DNA of 64,000 bases from Siphlonurus alternatus (taxonomy: Eukaryota; Arthropoda; Insecta; Ephemeroptera; Siphlonuridae), in the NCBI GenBank assembly GCA_949825025.1, contig OX463778.1, positions 18,134,196 to 18,198,195 on the forward strand, given 5' to 3'. Positions 14,867 through 37,720 of this stretch are shown here, in pieces (position 1 is the first letter of the stretch; each line of letters starts with the position of its first letter). The position numbers and the translations under genes were made by a program. The notes below the pieces were generated by a model that ran no database searches, had not been told where the DNA came from, and was given only the letters and a program-made list of their open reading frames with translations.

Positions 14867-14980
14867 GTTCGAAAATACACAATAAAAAACAATCGATTAT
14901 TATTGATGAACCCTCTGTACATTATGGAACATAAAGTTCATCAATAATAATCGACTATTTCTGATTGTGTATTTACGAAC
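14867..14980. repeat. Fold-back repeat
   Basis: gttcgaaaatacacaat ... aacaatcgattattattgat is mirrored as inverted sequence (atcaataataatcgactatt ... attgtgtatttacgaac). 114 bp with a short loop. Confidence 0.75.
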
Positions 14981-15121
14981 AGACTTATTGTGTATTGATT
15001 ATGGTTTTCAAGCTTGATGCAATAAATTAATGTTGACTACTAAACCTAGGCATGCAGAACTCTTTCGGGATATCTTTCGGGGGTGTTGTTTTTCTCCTCG
15101 TTGGTCTTAATTCTTTAATTG

Positions 15122-15156
15122 TGACGCTTCACCTCGCATGTTCGAGGCATCTTCAA
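15122..15156 (-). other. Small hairpin resembling the Penelope-element hammerhead-like motif
   Basis: The minus strand reads cttgaagatg, stem cctcg, loop aacatg, stem cgagg, tgaagcgtc. Short hairpins of the form (C)TGA.GATG-stem-loop-stem-GAAACGTC are typical remnants of Penelope-like elements. Here the GAAAC core reads GAAGC, so it would be inactive. Assigned from memory of the motif. Confidence 0.3.
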
Positions 15157-15417
15157 GTAAAATCCGCCTAGTAAAATCAATACAATCCTAGGCTTATACA
15201 TCTATATGATTTACATTTACTTGGTGTTATAAATAATGATTTTTAAATAAAATTGAGTTAAATATAATTAAAAATCTTACCATTTGACGTTATAAAATAT
15301 AAAAAGAAGTAATTTAGAATAAGTTTTAAGCAACTTTAATATTTTTAAATGCACCTAGGGACAACACGAACTTTGTTCTTGTCTCACTTACTATAGAGCT
15401 GCAACTCCATTGCAATG

Positions 15418-15533
15418 TACAGTTGCCGCCTCGGAAAATTTCCCTTTGCAGCCTTACCATGCCCCGTAAGATTAACATAGAGCAAGGTGATTAACGAGGC
15501 TGCAAATGGGAAGTTTTCAAGGTAACGACTGTA
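15418..15533. mobile_element. Palindromic MITE, family TACAGTCGTCGCC
   Basis: tacagttgccgcctcggaaa ... ggtaacgactgta; 116 bp and more diverged than the 10844 copy. TA at both edges. Confidence 0.75.
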
Positions 15534-15543
15534 CAAAGGGCAT

Positions 15544-15545
15544 TT

Positions 15546-15580
<35 letters not shown>

Positions 15581-15584
15581 TTAC
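15544..15584. repeat. (TTTA)n microsatellite, probable LINE/SINE tail
   Basis: About 10 units of TTTA. On the minus strand it follows a unique stretch (gctgtataagctcttagggg) like a retroelement tail; family not identified. Confidence 0.7.
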
Positions 15585-15641
15585 AGTGATATACCCCTAA
15601 GAGCTTATACAGCTCGCGGCGGGGTAATGGGTAGAGATCGA

Positions 15642-15793
15642 AGGGGCATTCACAAAGTCTTAAGGCCACATTTAGGGCTCGATAATTTAAGACCAGAAAT
15701 TTTGAGTCTAAAAAGCATGCCTAAAATCGGTTTTTAAATTATCGAGCCCTAAATGTGGCCTTAAGGCTTTGTGAACGTTTGTGAATGCCCCTT
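15642..15793. repeat. Fold-back element with ~55-bp arms
   Basis: ggggcattcacaaagtctta, a ggccacatttagggctcgat block and aattta are inverted at the right (aaattatcgagccctaaatg, ggccttaaggctttgtgaac, gaatgcccc). No coding content. Confidence 0.8.
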
Positions 15794-16163
15794 ACGACGG
15801 CCTGTTAATTAAATATTTATTTTTAAGAAAATAATATAATAAGCACACATAAGGAGTTGTGGTTTGATTCCATCTCCCTCCCAATTTATTTAATGAACTC
15901 GCTTGGTAGGTCGGTATATATAGATTGTTCCCCAAATCCATTATATATATTTATCATTTTCTTTTCGACCCGGCCCTTTCAAATTTTTTCCCCTGAATGG
16001 ATGGATCGCGACAAAAAGCATGATCAAAATATAAAATATATATATAATGTATTTCAAATTTATTTAATTTATTATTATAAAATATTAAATGATTTAACTA
16101 ATTATCTTATATAATATGATAATAATTATAATATAATATTTTTTACGCGTTGCCCGCATTGTT

Positions 16164-16269
16164 CCTGTTCGTAAACCCTGCTCGGTGTACACTTTCTGCA
16201 CCCAATCGACCTTATGTACATGGGATATAAGGTCGATTGGGTGTAGAAAGTGTAGGGTTTACGAACAGG
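16164..16269. repeat. Fold-back element upstream of NAA38
   Basis: cctgttcgtaaaccct and acactttctgcacccaatcg, acctta are inverted at the right as taaggtcgattgggtgtaga, aagtgt, agggtttacgaacagg. 106 bp. Confidence 0.8.
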
Positions 16270-16515
16270 CCTACTGGCTGATATGCAACTTCTTTAGCTT
16301 GTAAGCAAAGAGGGTTGCATAAAATATCAGAGTGTGACATTCGTCACATTCGTGACATTTGCGCAAAACTGACTTTTTCCCTACTGCGCAGCTTTGTTTA
16401 TTGAAATAATTTGTAAACGAGCGCAGGCGCAGCAACAACACTCAGCCGGAGGCCAAGGTCCCTCTACATAAGGTTGGACGCTTAGGTTCACATTTTCATC
16501 CCAGTTCGCGCAAGA

Positions 16516-16613
16516 CCAATCAGAGAGAGCTGTTACTCTCGAGCCTATTTCGTGGCAGTCAGTGATTGGTCGTGACGTCACAGGCTCCAACAAAAGCTGC
16601 GCCAAGATGGCGG
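16516..16613 (+). promoter_or_regulatory. NAA38: NAA38 promoter core: CCAAT boxes, CRE, YY1-like site
   Basis: Within a CpG-richer stretch there is a CCAAT box (16516-16520), an inverted CCAAT (ATTGG, 16565-16569), a full CRE palindrome TGACGTCA (16573-16580) and caagatggcgg (16603-16613), which matches the YY1-type element often found at housekeeping start sites. The YY1-like site is about 130 bases before the NAA38 ATG. No TATA box is evident. Site identities come from consensus matching by eye. Confidence 0.5.
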
Positions 16614-16741
16614 AGCGTCAAACCTTATGTAGAGTAATCTTGGCCGGAGGCACAGCTGATCGGTTGCAAGTTTAGTTTTTAATTTTATTTTGTTAGAAAT
16701 CAGCCTAGCTTAAGTAGCTTATTTCTTGAAACATTGCAGAG

Positions 16742-16828
16742 ATGCATTTGCCTGACAGTTCAGTAGCGAAAGATTCAGATGTTGGTAGCGAAAGTTGTGA
16801 GGAGACAGCTCAATACCAAGAGAACATG
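16742..16828 (+). CDS. NAA38: NAA38 exon 1
   Basis: Start codon at 16742; encodes 29 acidic, Ser-rich residues beginning MHLPDSSVAKD. It ends in phase 0 before the donor gtaagt. A cag immediately upstream of the ATG could be an acceptor, so a separate 5'UTR exon is possible. Confidence 0.85.
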
Positions 16829-18747
16829 GTAAGTGAGCCTGCATGCCTTGACTTTGTCCACACTTTGTCTGTGACTTTTGCTGTTTGTCTTAGATTATGC
16901 ATACTGTATGTAGCATAATTATGATAGTGTGTTTATAATATATTCAGTTAACGGTATATATCAAGGTATCATTGTTATTTTATAATGGAGGGTCGCACTG
17001 GCCAAACATGAGCCGAAGTATGATACCGGTAACATTAATGTCGTTTGTCAAGGTGTACGCAAACATTGCTTTCAACTTTGCCTCCATTTCAGTCTGACTC
17101 TTCGTCCAAGCAAGACTCTCCGGGCAGGCAAAAGCTCAAGTCGTGGCTCAACAAGAACCTCAAGATAGAGATGACAGACGGCAGAGTGCTGGTTGGGATT
17201 TTCCTCTGCACAGACCGCGATGCAAACATTATCCTGGGATCTTGTAGTGAATACTTGCAGCCAGATGGTAAGTGGAACAGGAAGGTGCAGATAGAGATGC
17301 TGCTTATTAACATCATATAAATAAATTCATTGCTCGAATAGGTGACTTGTCCTTACACTGATCCTCGCCATCTGTGAGTGGCGCTGCAACTTTTTGCAAC
17401 TTGCAGTTCAAAGTCGACCAATCACTTGACAGCATGACGTCATGTCGTTCTAACCCATCAATGGCTGCTCTGTGGTCAACCAATCGCAGAATCGCTTGGC
17501 AGCATGGCGAGCCGCGGTGGCCCGAGGTAGTTGTCTTTATCTCGCTAGTATTTGGAATTGAGCAGTGCTAGGGTGAAAACGATTGCACTGAAGCAAACTA
17601 GAATAGTTATACCACGTTATGGCAGTGAAAAATGTTAACTTTTTATTTTCTTCCGTACCTAACTCGCGGTTCACAAAATTTTTCCCCCATCTTCGCAATG
17701 TATTATTTCGTTTCTACATGCTTTGACCGTACACGAAGTTGCAGCGCCACTCGCACAGATGGCAAGGATCAGTGTAAGGACAAGTCACCTATTGTTTTTA
17801 TTATTCATATTTTATTGCTGTTGTGGTGATTTGTTCACTTTTCAGGCTTCCTTCACTTGCTTGAAAATTTTTGTGGCACACTGCTGAAAAATCAAACTTG
17901 CCTTGAGTTAATCTTATGGAGCTACACTTTCTATGTGGTGCATTAATTGCAGCATGATTCTGCAACAATTTTTGGAGTATGTGAAAGCACCTTAGAGGGT
18001 CATTATGCCATCACTGGAGTGCAGATGTTATTAAGATCTAGTTCTTGAAATTCCGCATTTCAATTAAATTAATTGTACTGTACATTCATCTCGGGAGAAA
18101 AACATCTAAACTCTATCCCCACTTAAGCACTTGCAATCAATTTGTCAAAAACCCGACAAGTGTTGTGTGGAGAGACCATGATAAAAGATTTTTGAAGACT
18201 GGACTGTCTAGCTATTCATTGCATCATTTTGCTAGGCAGGTTTGTGATACTTCTCATCAAATTTAAAGATTTTTGAAGACTGGACTGTCTATTCATTGCA
18301 TCATTTTGCTAGGCAGGTTTGTGATACTTCTCATCAAATTTAAAAGGTCGGAGATAACAGGGAATTGGAGAACATCACGATTGATAAAGTGTGAGTAGAG
18401 AGGTTTAAAATTTACAGTATATTTTTATTTTCATTAAAGTGGCCTTCCTTTTCAAGGGAATCTACTCTTTAGTCAGTTGCGGAGACAAGAGAAAGATTCA
18501 GAGGAAGTTCCTTGCCTTTGGGAGTAGAGAGGCAAGGGGGAAAAGGGGGAGGTTATAATAGTGGGTACCAATTTTCCCCCATCTTGGGTTGAACTGACAT
18601 CACCTGACTGTTGCTACAGAGGGAGGTGTGATTGACGAGCCACGAGTGCTGGGGTTAGTGATGGTACCTGGTCGCCACATCATCTCCATCCACCTGGACG
18701 ATATCACCTCGCAGCACCAAACTCCACCCCTCGCCGACCTTGTGTGA
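16742..18747 (+). CDS. NAA38: NatC auxiliary subunit NAA38 (LSMD1), 3 exons
   Basis: Sm-like auxiliary subunit of the NatC N-terminal acetyltransferase; in other animals it works with catalytic NAA30 and NAA35 at ribosomes (family knowledge). Three exons (16742-16828, 17093-17267, 18620-18747) join in frame to a 129-residue protein, about the usual size. The acidic N-terminus (residues 1-40) is followed by an Sm fold: the Sm1 part reads LKSWLNKNLKIEMTDGRVLV (44-63), then FLCTDRDANIILGS (66-79), then the Sm2-like PRVLGLVMVPGRHI (95-108). The pairs TDRD-N-ILGS and PRVLGL-MVPG are hallmarks of NAA38 and separate it from spliceosomal Sm/LSm proteins. All introns are GT-AG. The ATG at 16742 is the only start that keeps exon 1 open into exon 2. 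Confidence 0.93.
17093..17267 (+). CDS. NAA38: NAA38 exon 2 (Sm1 region)
   Basis: Acceptor cctccatttcag, donor gtaagt; 175 nt, ending in phase 1. Encodes residues 30-87 with the first part of the Sm fold (WLNKNLKIEMTDGRVLVG, TDRDANIILGS). Confidence 0.93.
17338..17792. mobile_element. MITE-like element with ~55-bp inverted ends in NAA38 intron 2
   Basis: The left end (taggtgacttgtccttacac...) is repeated inverted at the right end (...gtgtaaggacaagtcaccta) over roughly 55 bases with a few mismatches. The element is 455 bp with no coding capacity. It carries a CRE palindrome at 17435-17442. The outermost TA could be a target duplication, as for Tc1/mariner-type MITEs; this is inference. Confidence 0.7.
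18185..18340. repeat. Tandem duplication of ~80 bp in NAA38 intron 2
   Basis: 18185-18264 is repeated immediately at 18265-18340. The copies are nearly identical, differing mainly by a 4-base deletion in the second copy, which implies a recent duplication. Confidence 0.9.
18620..18747 (+). CDS. NAA38: NAA38 exon 3 (Sm2 region, stop)
   Basis: Acceptor gttgctacag. Completes a split Glu codon and encodes EPRVLGLVMVPGRHI and a short C-terminal tail, with TGA at 18745-18747. Confidence 0.93.
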
Positions 18748-19078
18748 CCCAAGCAAGTCAGTGTCAAGGTTGGACTTACCACCTCAGAACATTACTTCTT
18801 CTCTTTCTACCACTGTCTCTAAAATAACAACTTTGGATTCTGGAAAAGTTACATTTGTATCGGTGTTCTTAGCAAATCATCATTGCTATGTCATGAAAGT
18901 ATATTGATTATTGATCTGTTTTAGTAAATACACAATCAATTCAAGAGTCAAGAAACAGATGAACCATCTGGACTTGAGATAAGATGATTTTGCATTTACA
19001 AACAGATCTTGTGAATAAATGTAGTCTAGCTTAACTGTTTCATTTTCGGCAAAGTTATGTAAAAAAAAAAATAATAAT

Positions 19079-19088
19079 AATAAATAAA
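19079..19088 (+). promoter_or_regulatory. Possible NAA38 polyadenylation signal
   Basis: Two overlapping AATAAA hexamers 332 nt after the NAA38 stop, in a low-complexity A/T run. Another AATAAA pair lies at 19626-19635; which is used cannot be told. Confidence 0.3.
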
Positions 19089-21414
19089 AAAATGTTACGC
19101 CGACAGAATCCAAAAGAAGTGAGTGAAACAATTGTTTGACTATTGCATGCCATCTTGTTTTGTAACCATCAAGATCACAGTAATGCTGTGACATTTTTTA
19201 TACTCAATTGGTTATTTTTAGTGTTTGAAATCTGAACTATCGGGTCTCTTACGATTTGACAAGAACAGGAAATGAAAATTCACTAAACAGATGACAGTGG
19301 CAAAATGTTGATTCAATTATTATTCTTATTTTAATTGAGTTGTTTCAAACTTAGCATGAAGTCCAAAGTTTTGTCACTGATAACATTTAGTGTTATTGTT
19401 TATATTGAGGAATTTATTTATTTATTGTTGATATAATGTGAGCACATAATCAGTTGTGCGTTTTTGTAATTTGTTGAAAATATTTTATTGTAATAATAAC
19501 ATGTCATAAGTACCATAATTACAAGTATCATTATTACAATTACCATATATAATTATTTAATTATGAAGTATAATTGAGAAATAATTTCCATAGCATGAGA
19601 TCTCCAAAGTGCAGTCTATAGATTTAATAAATAAAGAAGGATTTAAGAAAGCTACTTCCCAACATTTACAGAAACAATAATTACGATCATACACTTAAGT
19701 ACTGTACGATGTACAAACTTTTAAATACGATCATACACTTCTGTACATGATAGAAGCAAGTCGATAGCTAGCCACACGTGACACATTATTTGGATACATT
19801 CAGTCAATTTGTTATTATTTTGATTTAAGTTCAAATTCTTAATACTTTTCTTTTTTTCAACGAATATTACTGAATTAAAGATGTCAATATTTCAATATTA
19901 ATTAATACAAAATAATGTATAGTGAAATATTAACAAGTAAAATAAATAGTTTTTTTTTTTTTTTTTTTTTGTCTAGGATTTGAAACATTTTTTTTTTTTT
20001 TTTTTTTACTTGTTAATACATAGCAAAATCATACAACTCATTTCTCAAATATTACATAGTAATACAGTACATAACTAGCTGCAAAAAGGAATCATGTAGT
20101 CTAAAGAATAAACATGAATTTCATTTTAATATTAAGATTCCACATTCTAGTCATTATAACTCACAACATTTAATAATACTTCAGAGAGGTGTGGTCAAGG
20201 TGGTTATCACAGCTTAAAATATAATACTACTCCAACATTTTTGGACCACTCTCTCATTTCTATAGTCACACAACCTGTGAGCCAACAAATACAACATGCT
20301 TACGAAGATCGAGAAAAAAAAATATTTAGGTCCCATCATCACTAAAATAAACTAAATAAATAATATCCTATTTAGAGCATGTCAATAATACATTCCACTC
20401 TTTTGGAAATTGCCAGCATGTATCATAATTATCAGTAAGAGGTACATTGATGATTCTGATATTGTTAATCAATGGCTTTGTTCTTTTTCAGACATAACAC
20501 CTTAGCATTGGCAGTTAGTTAAGGGGGGGGGGGGGTAGGCTCAAACAAGACGTTTTGATAGTGTTCGTACATTTCAATTTTTTTCTTGGAAAGTTTTCAT
20601 CTGATCGTTTTGAAACCAACTGCATACCTGCACTATATTATTAGCTATCTACTGTAAAAATCCAATTGAATTATAAACTCAAGTTTCTGAGATTAACTGT
20701 CCAGAACAACTCTGGAATTGAGTCACAAAAATTGCTCAAAAGATGGCGCTTCAGAAATTTGTTGAAAGTTTTTCTGGGTTATAATTGAATGAAACTTATT
20801 AATTCTTTTTTCATTGGTTAGCGGCTCTTTTACTCTAGGACCTCAGATAGTTTCATAATAATTACTGCAAAACAAACGGAAATAATTATTTACTTCCTTG
20901 ACAATTCCAATAGATGGCAGTTACGGCCTCCCGCCCACCGTTAAATAACAGGACTTGTCCAATAACAACAAAAAATAAAAAAATTAACACAAATATAAGA
21001 AATAAACAGTAGATATGTTTCTAGTTACGGTACTCATATAGCTAGTAAAGCTAGGTCTGTCCAAATTTTGTTTATGGACAAGTCAAGAGTTATAAACTTC
21101 CATGCCTCCATCCTTTACTTACAACACTACACAATACAATACATAAGCTCAGTTATTATCACACTAATTATTTTATGTCAAATCTGTTTTTCTTTCATAC
21201 TTAATTTTAGGTTAAAAATTAAAATAAATAATTGACAATAAATCAGATCTTGAGTTTTTAGTAGAAATATTTGTCAATCAAATTATAGGAACAAAACTTG
21301 ACTATGCAAAGTTGCATGCTAGTTTAATTCAACTCAAATTATAAAACTTTTTTTTTTTAAATTTACATTAACTAGAAAATTATTCTATAACAAATTAAAA
21401 GTTAAAATGTCAAT

Positions 21415-21420
21415 TTTATT
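21415..21420 (-). promoter_or_regulatory. InR: Likely insulin receptor polyadenylation signal
   Basis: AATAAA on the minus strand, 83 nt after the stop codon. Short 3'UTR if used. Confidence 0.4.
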
Positions 21421-21502
21421 ATTATAGAATGCTTGGAGAAGGCAAGAGGTACCCTGATGATGTGACCCAGGAAATTTGTGTTTCTATTTTGTTCAGTTTA
21501 TG

Positions 21503-32214
<10,712 letters not shown>

Positions 32215-33067
32215 AGCAATTAGTTTGGATTAATTTAAAAGTACAAAACATGTTCCTTTAAATTACATACAAGAGTATTGATTTTATTTATCTTTTAGCT
32301 ACGCGCGTGTGGAATGCAGAATTTATTTATTTATAAAGTAGATAAGTTAAATTGTTAACAGAATATTAATGTAAACTTATATTGATCTTCAAAATGAACT
32401 GAACCAATCGATAACTTGTTGGTCATTTTAAAAATAGCTTTTTAAAATTAGTATATAATTGTATATGATTATGTTCTAAAAATGATAATTACATTTATGC
32501 AGTACATTACACATAATTTATGGAGTATAGATATTTATAAATCTTGATAAAGCTGCTGTCGACAATGTAATACAAACTTAATCTCGCAATTATACAGAAC
32601 AGCTATAGGACAACAACTTTATGACGTATAAAAGTATATTTACTTTTCTTGTGTATTTTGAATACATGCCATGGCGATATCTATGTGGTGAATCACTTTC
32701 CTTTCAAATCTTTATTCGAGATCACTATTAATAAATGATGATTAAATTACAGTTTCCTTATTGCATGCAACATTATACTTACTATAAAAAGGTAACCAAT
32801 AAATTTTATATAAAATAGTTTAATGTGCAATTTTTTGTTATCTTTTGCAATATCTATTTTATCATTGTATGATATTGCATCTACTGACGGAATCGAAGGA
32901 TCTTTAGTTCGAGATTCCACTGATATAGGGAGCGCTACCTAAAACCTATCTGGTATTTTTTGAAAGATAAAACGATAATCTCTCTTGAATCGATTGTTTC
33001 CAACGTTTTACATTATAGTCGATCAGCTGCCTTTATTTATTTTATCCGTATTATATATATTAATAAT

Positions 33068-33559
33068 ATAATGGGGTACTGACCAAAAAAAAAGTTTCAA
33101 GTTTTTGTCAACATTTCAAAAGACACGAGAATTTCATGAAGAACAAGCCCTATTACAGCATTCTACGACAATTACCTAATTTTATATGAATTTTTGAAAC
33201 CTCTCAAAAATGACGTCATAGCATTGAATCTTAAATAGGAAAATAGATCAGTTAACATTGCCAAAACCCATACTTAATATTGAAATGTAACCAAACCTTA
33301 ATTTGCAAGGTTTTTAGGTGCTAGAATCACGATAATGAAGGTTTCAAATTCCTACCTCAATAACTTTTCATTTTAGCAATGTTAACTGATGCATTTTCCC
33401 ATTTAAGATTCAATGCTATGACGTCATCAAAAAAAGTTTTAAAAATTCATATAAAATCAGCAAATTGTCGTAGAATGCTCTAATAGGGCTCGTTCTTCAT
33501 AGAATTCACAGTACTTTTTACTAGTATTGCTAACTCAAATACCGGTCAGTACCCCATTA
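33068..33559. mobile_element. Fold-back MITE-like element (ends ATGGGGTACTGACC)
   Basis: Starts taatggggtactgacc and ends ggtcagtaccccatta. Both arms carry matching sequence (acaagccctattacagcattctacgacaa; atgacgtcatagcattgaat) in inverted order around a central spacer. Each arm contains TGACGTCA (33211-33218, 33419-33426). No open frame. Confidence 0.8.
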
Positions 33560-35280
33560 TGCATTTATATAATGCCTTCTTTCGTTCACTCTGCTCAAGA
33601 TCTTACATGCATTGCAAGAACATTATATATAGATCTTGTTTTCTTGCAACATCTTAGCAATTGAGATTGATTCGGTGAATTCGGTCGTTTGAAGAATTTT
33701 GCATCCCGCTTTGCTTTGGGGTTAAAAAAGTTACTTATTTTTAGGAGATTAACTATCTATCTCAGTTATTAGCTGGTAAAGTCAAAGAATATTTTCCTGC
33801 AAACGAATCGAATGAAATAAATTTAAAAAAATCGATAATGTTCTAAAACTTAATCGCTTATGGTTGAGCAAATTCAGCCTTGCAGTTTTCTTACGACAGC
33901 TATATTTTCGGTTTTCGTCCATAAGGCCAATGTTAAACTTCTACCTCAGTTTTCACAAAACTGATAAGACAGATACGCTTCAAAATTTGTATGCCACCTA
34001 TTGATGGTGAGTTCTAAGTCCCCTGCAAGTTTTGTTGTATTCAGGCGGTACGATTACGAGATATCAATCTACTGACTGTGAGATTCATCATTAAAACTAA
34101 TTCTTAATCGCGTGCCCGGCGTGCCGATAACTTTCTGTTCTGCTCGTAACACAAATAAGTTTTTCTGTCAAGAATATATTTTACTGCAAGCAGTCATGCA
34201 ATTTAAAAGTGAGTTTCTCCAAGCGGAGAGGATGTTATTGATCTGCAGCAATCTGGGTGGTGACCTTTCGCCACCGCTGCTCTCCAAGAAGCGTGTAATC
34301 ATTGCGCCATCACGGTTTAATTAATTTACTGTTGCGTGCACTCATCATAAGATGGCAACTGTAAATGTGTTCGTCACCCGCATCACCACATTTCACACAG
34401 CATAAAGTACACCTGTGAGCTCAGCACTTAATTAATCATGAGCCGCTTTGAACAAGCTTTATAACAAGGTAAATTACATGAAAGCGGTATAAAAGTAAAA
34501 TTATTATAATTTCATTATTGAAAGGTAGTACTCGAAATAATTTTATTATAAAATAATGTGAGTGTGGATATTAATGCTTTCCACATAAATAAATAAATAT
34601 ATTGTAGCTCAAATATGAATATATTATTCCATACAAAATTAAATAGACAAACGATATAAATATGCGAAATATTGTTATTTAATCAATAATTGGTGGGATT
34701 AAAATAAATAATATTTTAAACAAAATAATCTACTGATATTTTATATTATATCAAATATGCAAACAATTTATATAATTTCAAATAAAATGGTGATAAAATG
34801 GTGAGACAATAACAGATTTTTAAACGAGAGTCATTAATCACATGAAAAATTGTTGTAGCTCATTGCGTGAGGTTGTGCGTAATTTTTGTCTGCCTTCTGC
34901 CAAGCACAGGGGAAGGGGGGGTAGCAGACACTTCGCCCGCGGCCTCGTCTTCTATTTCAGCAGCATGGTCCTGCGGCCGTCGCACAGAGATGCTGCAAGT
35001 ACAACGCTCTTGTCTGTCGCCGGCCCACGCCCGCTCCTTCATTAATCTTCGCTCAGTGCGCAATAACTACGGTCAATTGCGCTCACAAACTTTTACTTGC
35101 TCAATTTTTACCAGTGTATTTGGTTTTTGTATTTGCATTAAAAACTTCAAACAGATTTCCACGATTTTATTTGTGTGAAGTAATTAATTATTTCATAAAA
35201 TTATAAAAATACAAGAAAAAATATACATTTAATTATTTTTACACATAGTAAGCGATTCAGCAAACGTTAAAAAACGATTT

Positions 35281-35354
35281 GAGTAATTTGATTTGTTTAT
35301 AACAAGTGATTTTTTTTTAGTAATTTGATTTGTTTATAACAAGTGATTTTTTTT
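35281..35354. repeat. 36-bp tandem duplication
   Basis: The unit agtaatttgatttgtttata... ending in a T run occurs twice in a row, nearly identical. Confidence 0.85.
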
Positions 35355-36170
35355 ACAGGCATAAATATATTACCTGGAATAAAAAAAAAAAAAAAAAAAA
35401 AAACGATTTTTAAATCGCTCCCTTCTTAAATCGCCCCTTCAAGCTTGCTGAATCGATCCCATTATGTTTTTGTTTTACTTTTAGTATATTTCATATTATG
35501 CAACGTTGACTTAGCAGTGTTAAAAATATGCGATTTTTTTTTATATGCTTTTAATGCACACTGAAATATGTTGTGTACTTTAATAACAGTAACTACTAAC
35601 TATAATAATACATAATATCATAATAATTATACTAATGAGACCATCACGCTCAAAACTGGATAAACTATAATTATGTTTTGTAAACGTTTCGTATAAAATC
35701 TCTAACCGCTCTCCATGATCGAATTTCTATTTAATAAATAATTTAATATTTAATATAATTTCTAAAAAGAAAAAATATGAAATATAAATATATATGTCAA
35801 ATGTTATATATTTGAAAAAAATGCACGCATGTTAAATGCAAAATAATAAACTATGCAAATATAAATTATGCAGCTTAATTGTAAGGTTAAAATAGCATTG
35901 AAAAGTTGTTTTTTTATAAGTTACTTTTTTTCTATTTTTACACATTTTTACCTACGTGTAATGCAATAGGAAATGGAAAACATTCTTGGCATTCCGCCTG
36001 TAAAGCATACCTTGCATATACTTGGCTGTAAAAATCATTACTAGCACTTTACATAGGCTGCATGTAGGATAAGCTATACTTAGCATAAATTAGAAAGGTG
36101 AATGACTTAAAAAAAATTGATTATAAAAAATTTACATTGTCAAGTTTTGATAAAAAAAAAGGTGTCTCAC

Positions 36171-36470
36171 CTGGCCTAGCAATTCCCAGTCAGGTGAAGT
36201 AACGTCTAAAGTGGTTGGGCCTTGCTCCAGGTATCCAGATCAGCGAGAATGGTCCAGCAGCAGTACAAGTCTACCTCCTCTTCCGAGAAATACCTTGGTG
36301 GCGGCGGCATTGTGGCTACACGTATTATGTCCGCCAGTGAAACCTTCCACCGAGGTGAGTCGTTGCACGGCTCCGGCTCTACTAGCTACATGTAGTTCCA
36401 TTCCTGTGTTAGCCACCGCCGCAGCAGCGCGCAGCCTCGGTAGAACTCGGCTACTCAATAGCAGCAGCAG
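36171..36470 (-). other. InR: Probable internal 5'UTR exon of the insulin receptor
   Basis: A CG-rich 300-nt stretch bounded by a good minus-strand acceptor (cgtttttccttctcag) and donor (gccag|gtgaga). The minus frame is closed by a stop at 36240, so it would be non-coding. Its position and strand suit a 5'UTR exon spliced to the acceptor at 32205. A competing donor (agagaccg|gtgagt) lies at 36605/36604 and may mark an alternative exon. Confidence 0.4.
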
Positions 36471-37394
36471 CTGAGAAGGAAAAACGTCGAATAAAACCTT
36501 ACATCTGCCGGCGTTGCGGAGTTACGGCGCAGAGTTAGAAGGAGGGGGGGGGGGATGATGACCTCACACAACATTGTTCTCCACGGCCGGTGCACTTGAC
36601 TCACCGGTCTCTACTGAAAGTCTCGACAGTCGGCTTGCATGCAGTATGGTGATCCAGCTGTACTACAAGTCTGTCGCAGTACATAACAATTACGTCATTA
36701 TATATAAATGCAAGACGATCAGAGATAACGAATCTGTCTATATCCGCTTCCGGCTGTATGTACGTGCTCAAGTACAGTAATATAATCATTATTATTTTCT
36801 TCGTAGCAGTAAAAAGTTATCACACGCAGGCCAGTAAAAAAAAAAAAGTAAAATGTTTGCAACCCGCTTTACGTAAGGGTTGATAAAGTTGACTATACTT
36901 CTAGGGGCTTTTTTTTCTGATGTGTTTCAAAAGTATATTTTCAATTAATTTTATAATATATTTTTATATTAGCTTGTTGAAGTATCATGTAGATCTGGAA
37001 AAAAGCTAATTTAATTAAGTAAAATTATATTATCAAACCTTAATTAATTGCATGGCCACACTCTAAGGTAAAATAACGTTCATTCGATCGTACTGCATCA
37101 ATGAAACCGAATCGTCGACTCGTCGTTTGTATAATATGACACAGAGTAATAAGCAGAAGTAAAGCATGGCATGCAGTACAGTTATTTTGATGTAACTGAA
37201 TCGTCATCGGATCTTGTTTCAAAACCAACTACAAATTACACTGATGCTATATGATACTTTTGCTTCACTTACAAAAATATGAATGCAATAATTTCCGTTG
37301 ACTGTATCTCTTCCATTAAAAGCCAATATTTGAATGGTTAATCAGTAATATTCCTGGAAATTATATGACGTCAATTGGGTGCATGTTTACTTAC

Positions 37395-37720
37395 CTAACA
37401 GTCAACTGCAATATATTGGCAGCAGCTGTAACATATGCGATATATTTTGTGTGGTGTTAATTTGTGGTTAGAATGACACGCACGCCGCAGGAGTTGCTCG
37501 TTGAGGTAGAAAACCATGCATAGCTTGCGAGGAGGCCTGGGAATAACCATAGCAACTGATGGTGTTGCCGGGAAACGAACCCAAGTCTTCCGTCACTCGC
37601 TGCCTCGCGCAGAGCAGAGCCTTGGTTTCGAGCGAGATCAATATGGACCCGCTGCTGCGTCGTACAGTGCTGGGACACGAAACACGCCGTTATCTGCAGG
37701 CCCGGCCGTTATCATACTAA
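37395..37720 (-). promoter_or_regulatory. InR: Probable insulin receptor first exon and promoter
   Basis: A CG-richer island with a strong minus-strand donor (ctgttag|gtaagt) at 37395/37394. No long open frame. An RFX X-box-like site (ataaccatagcaac, about 37542-37555) and a second gttgcc half site nearby lie in it. The right edge (start site) is a guess from base composition. It could instead belong to an unseen gene. Confidence 0.35.

Larger units (their letters stand above)
18748..21502. other. Convergent 3' intergenic region (NAA38 / insulin receptor)
   Basis: No coding exon was recognised. It holds 3'UTR candidates for both flanking genes, two long T runs (about 19951-19970 and 19989-20007) flanked by an inverted repeat of aacaagtaaa, and a G run at 20523-20535. 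The rest is AT-rich without clear structure. Confidence 0.6.
32215..36170. other. Insulin receptor 5' intron
   Basis: No coding exon was recognised on either strand. It contains a fold-back element (33068-33559), a CpG-richer patch at about 34855-35060 with no assignable product, a 36-base tandem duplication near 35281-35354 and an A run at about 35380-35403. Confidence 0.5.

Noticed and set aside
36211..36474. 87-codon + strand frame
   Set aside because: Lies opposite the probable insulin receptor 5'UTR exon; low-complexity composition and no motif.
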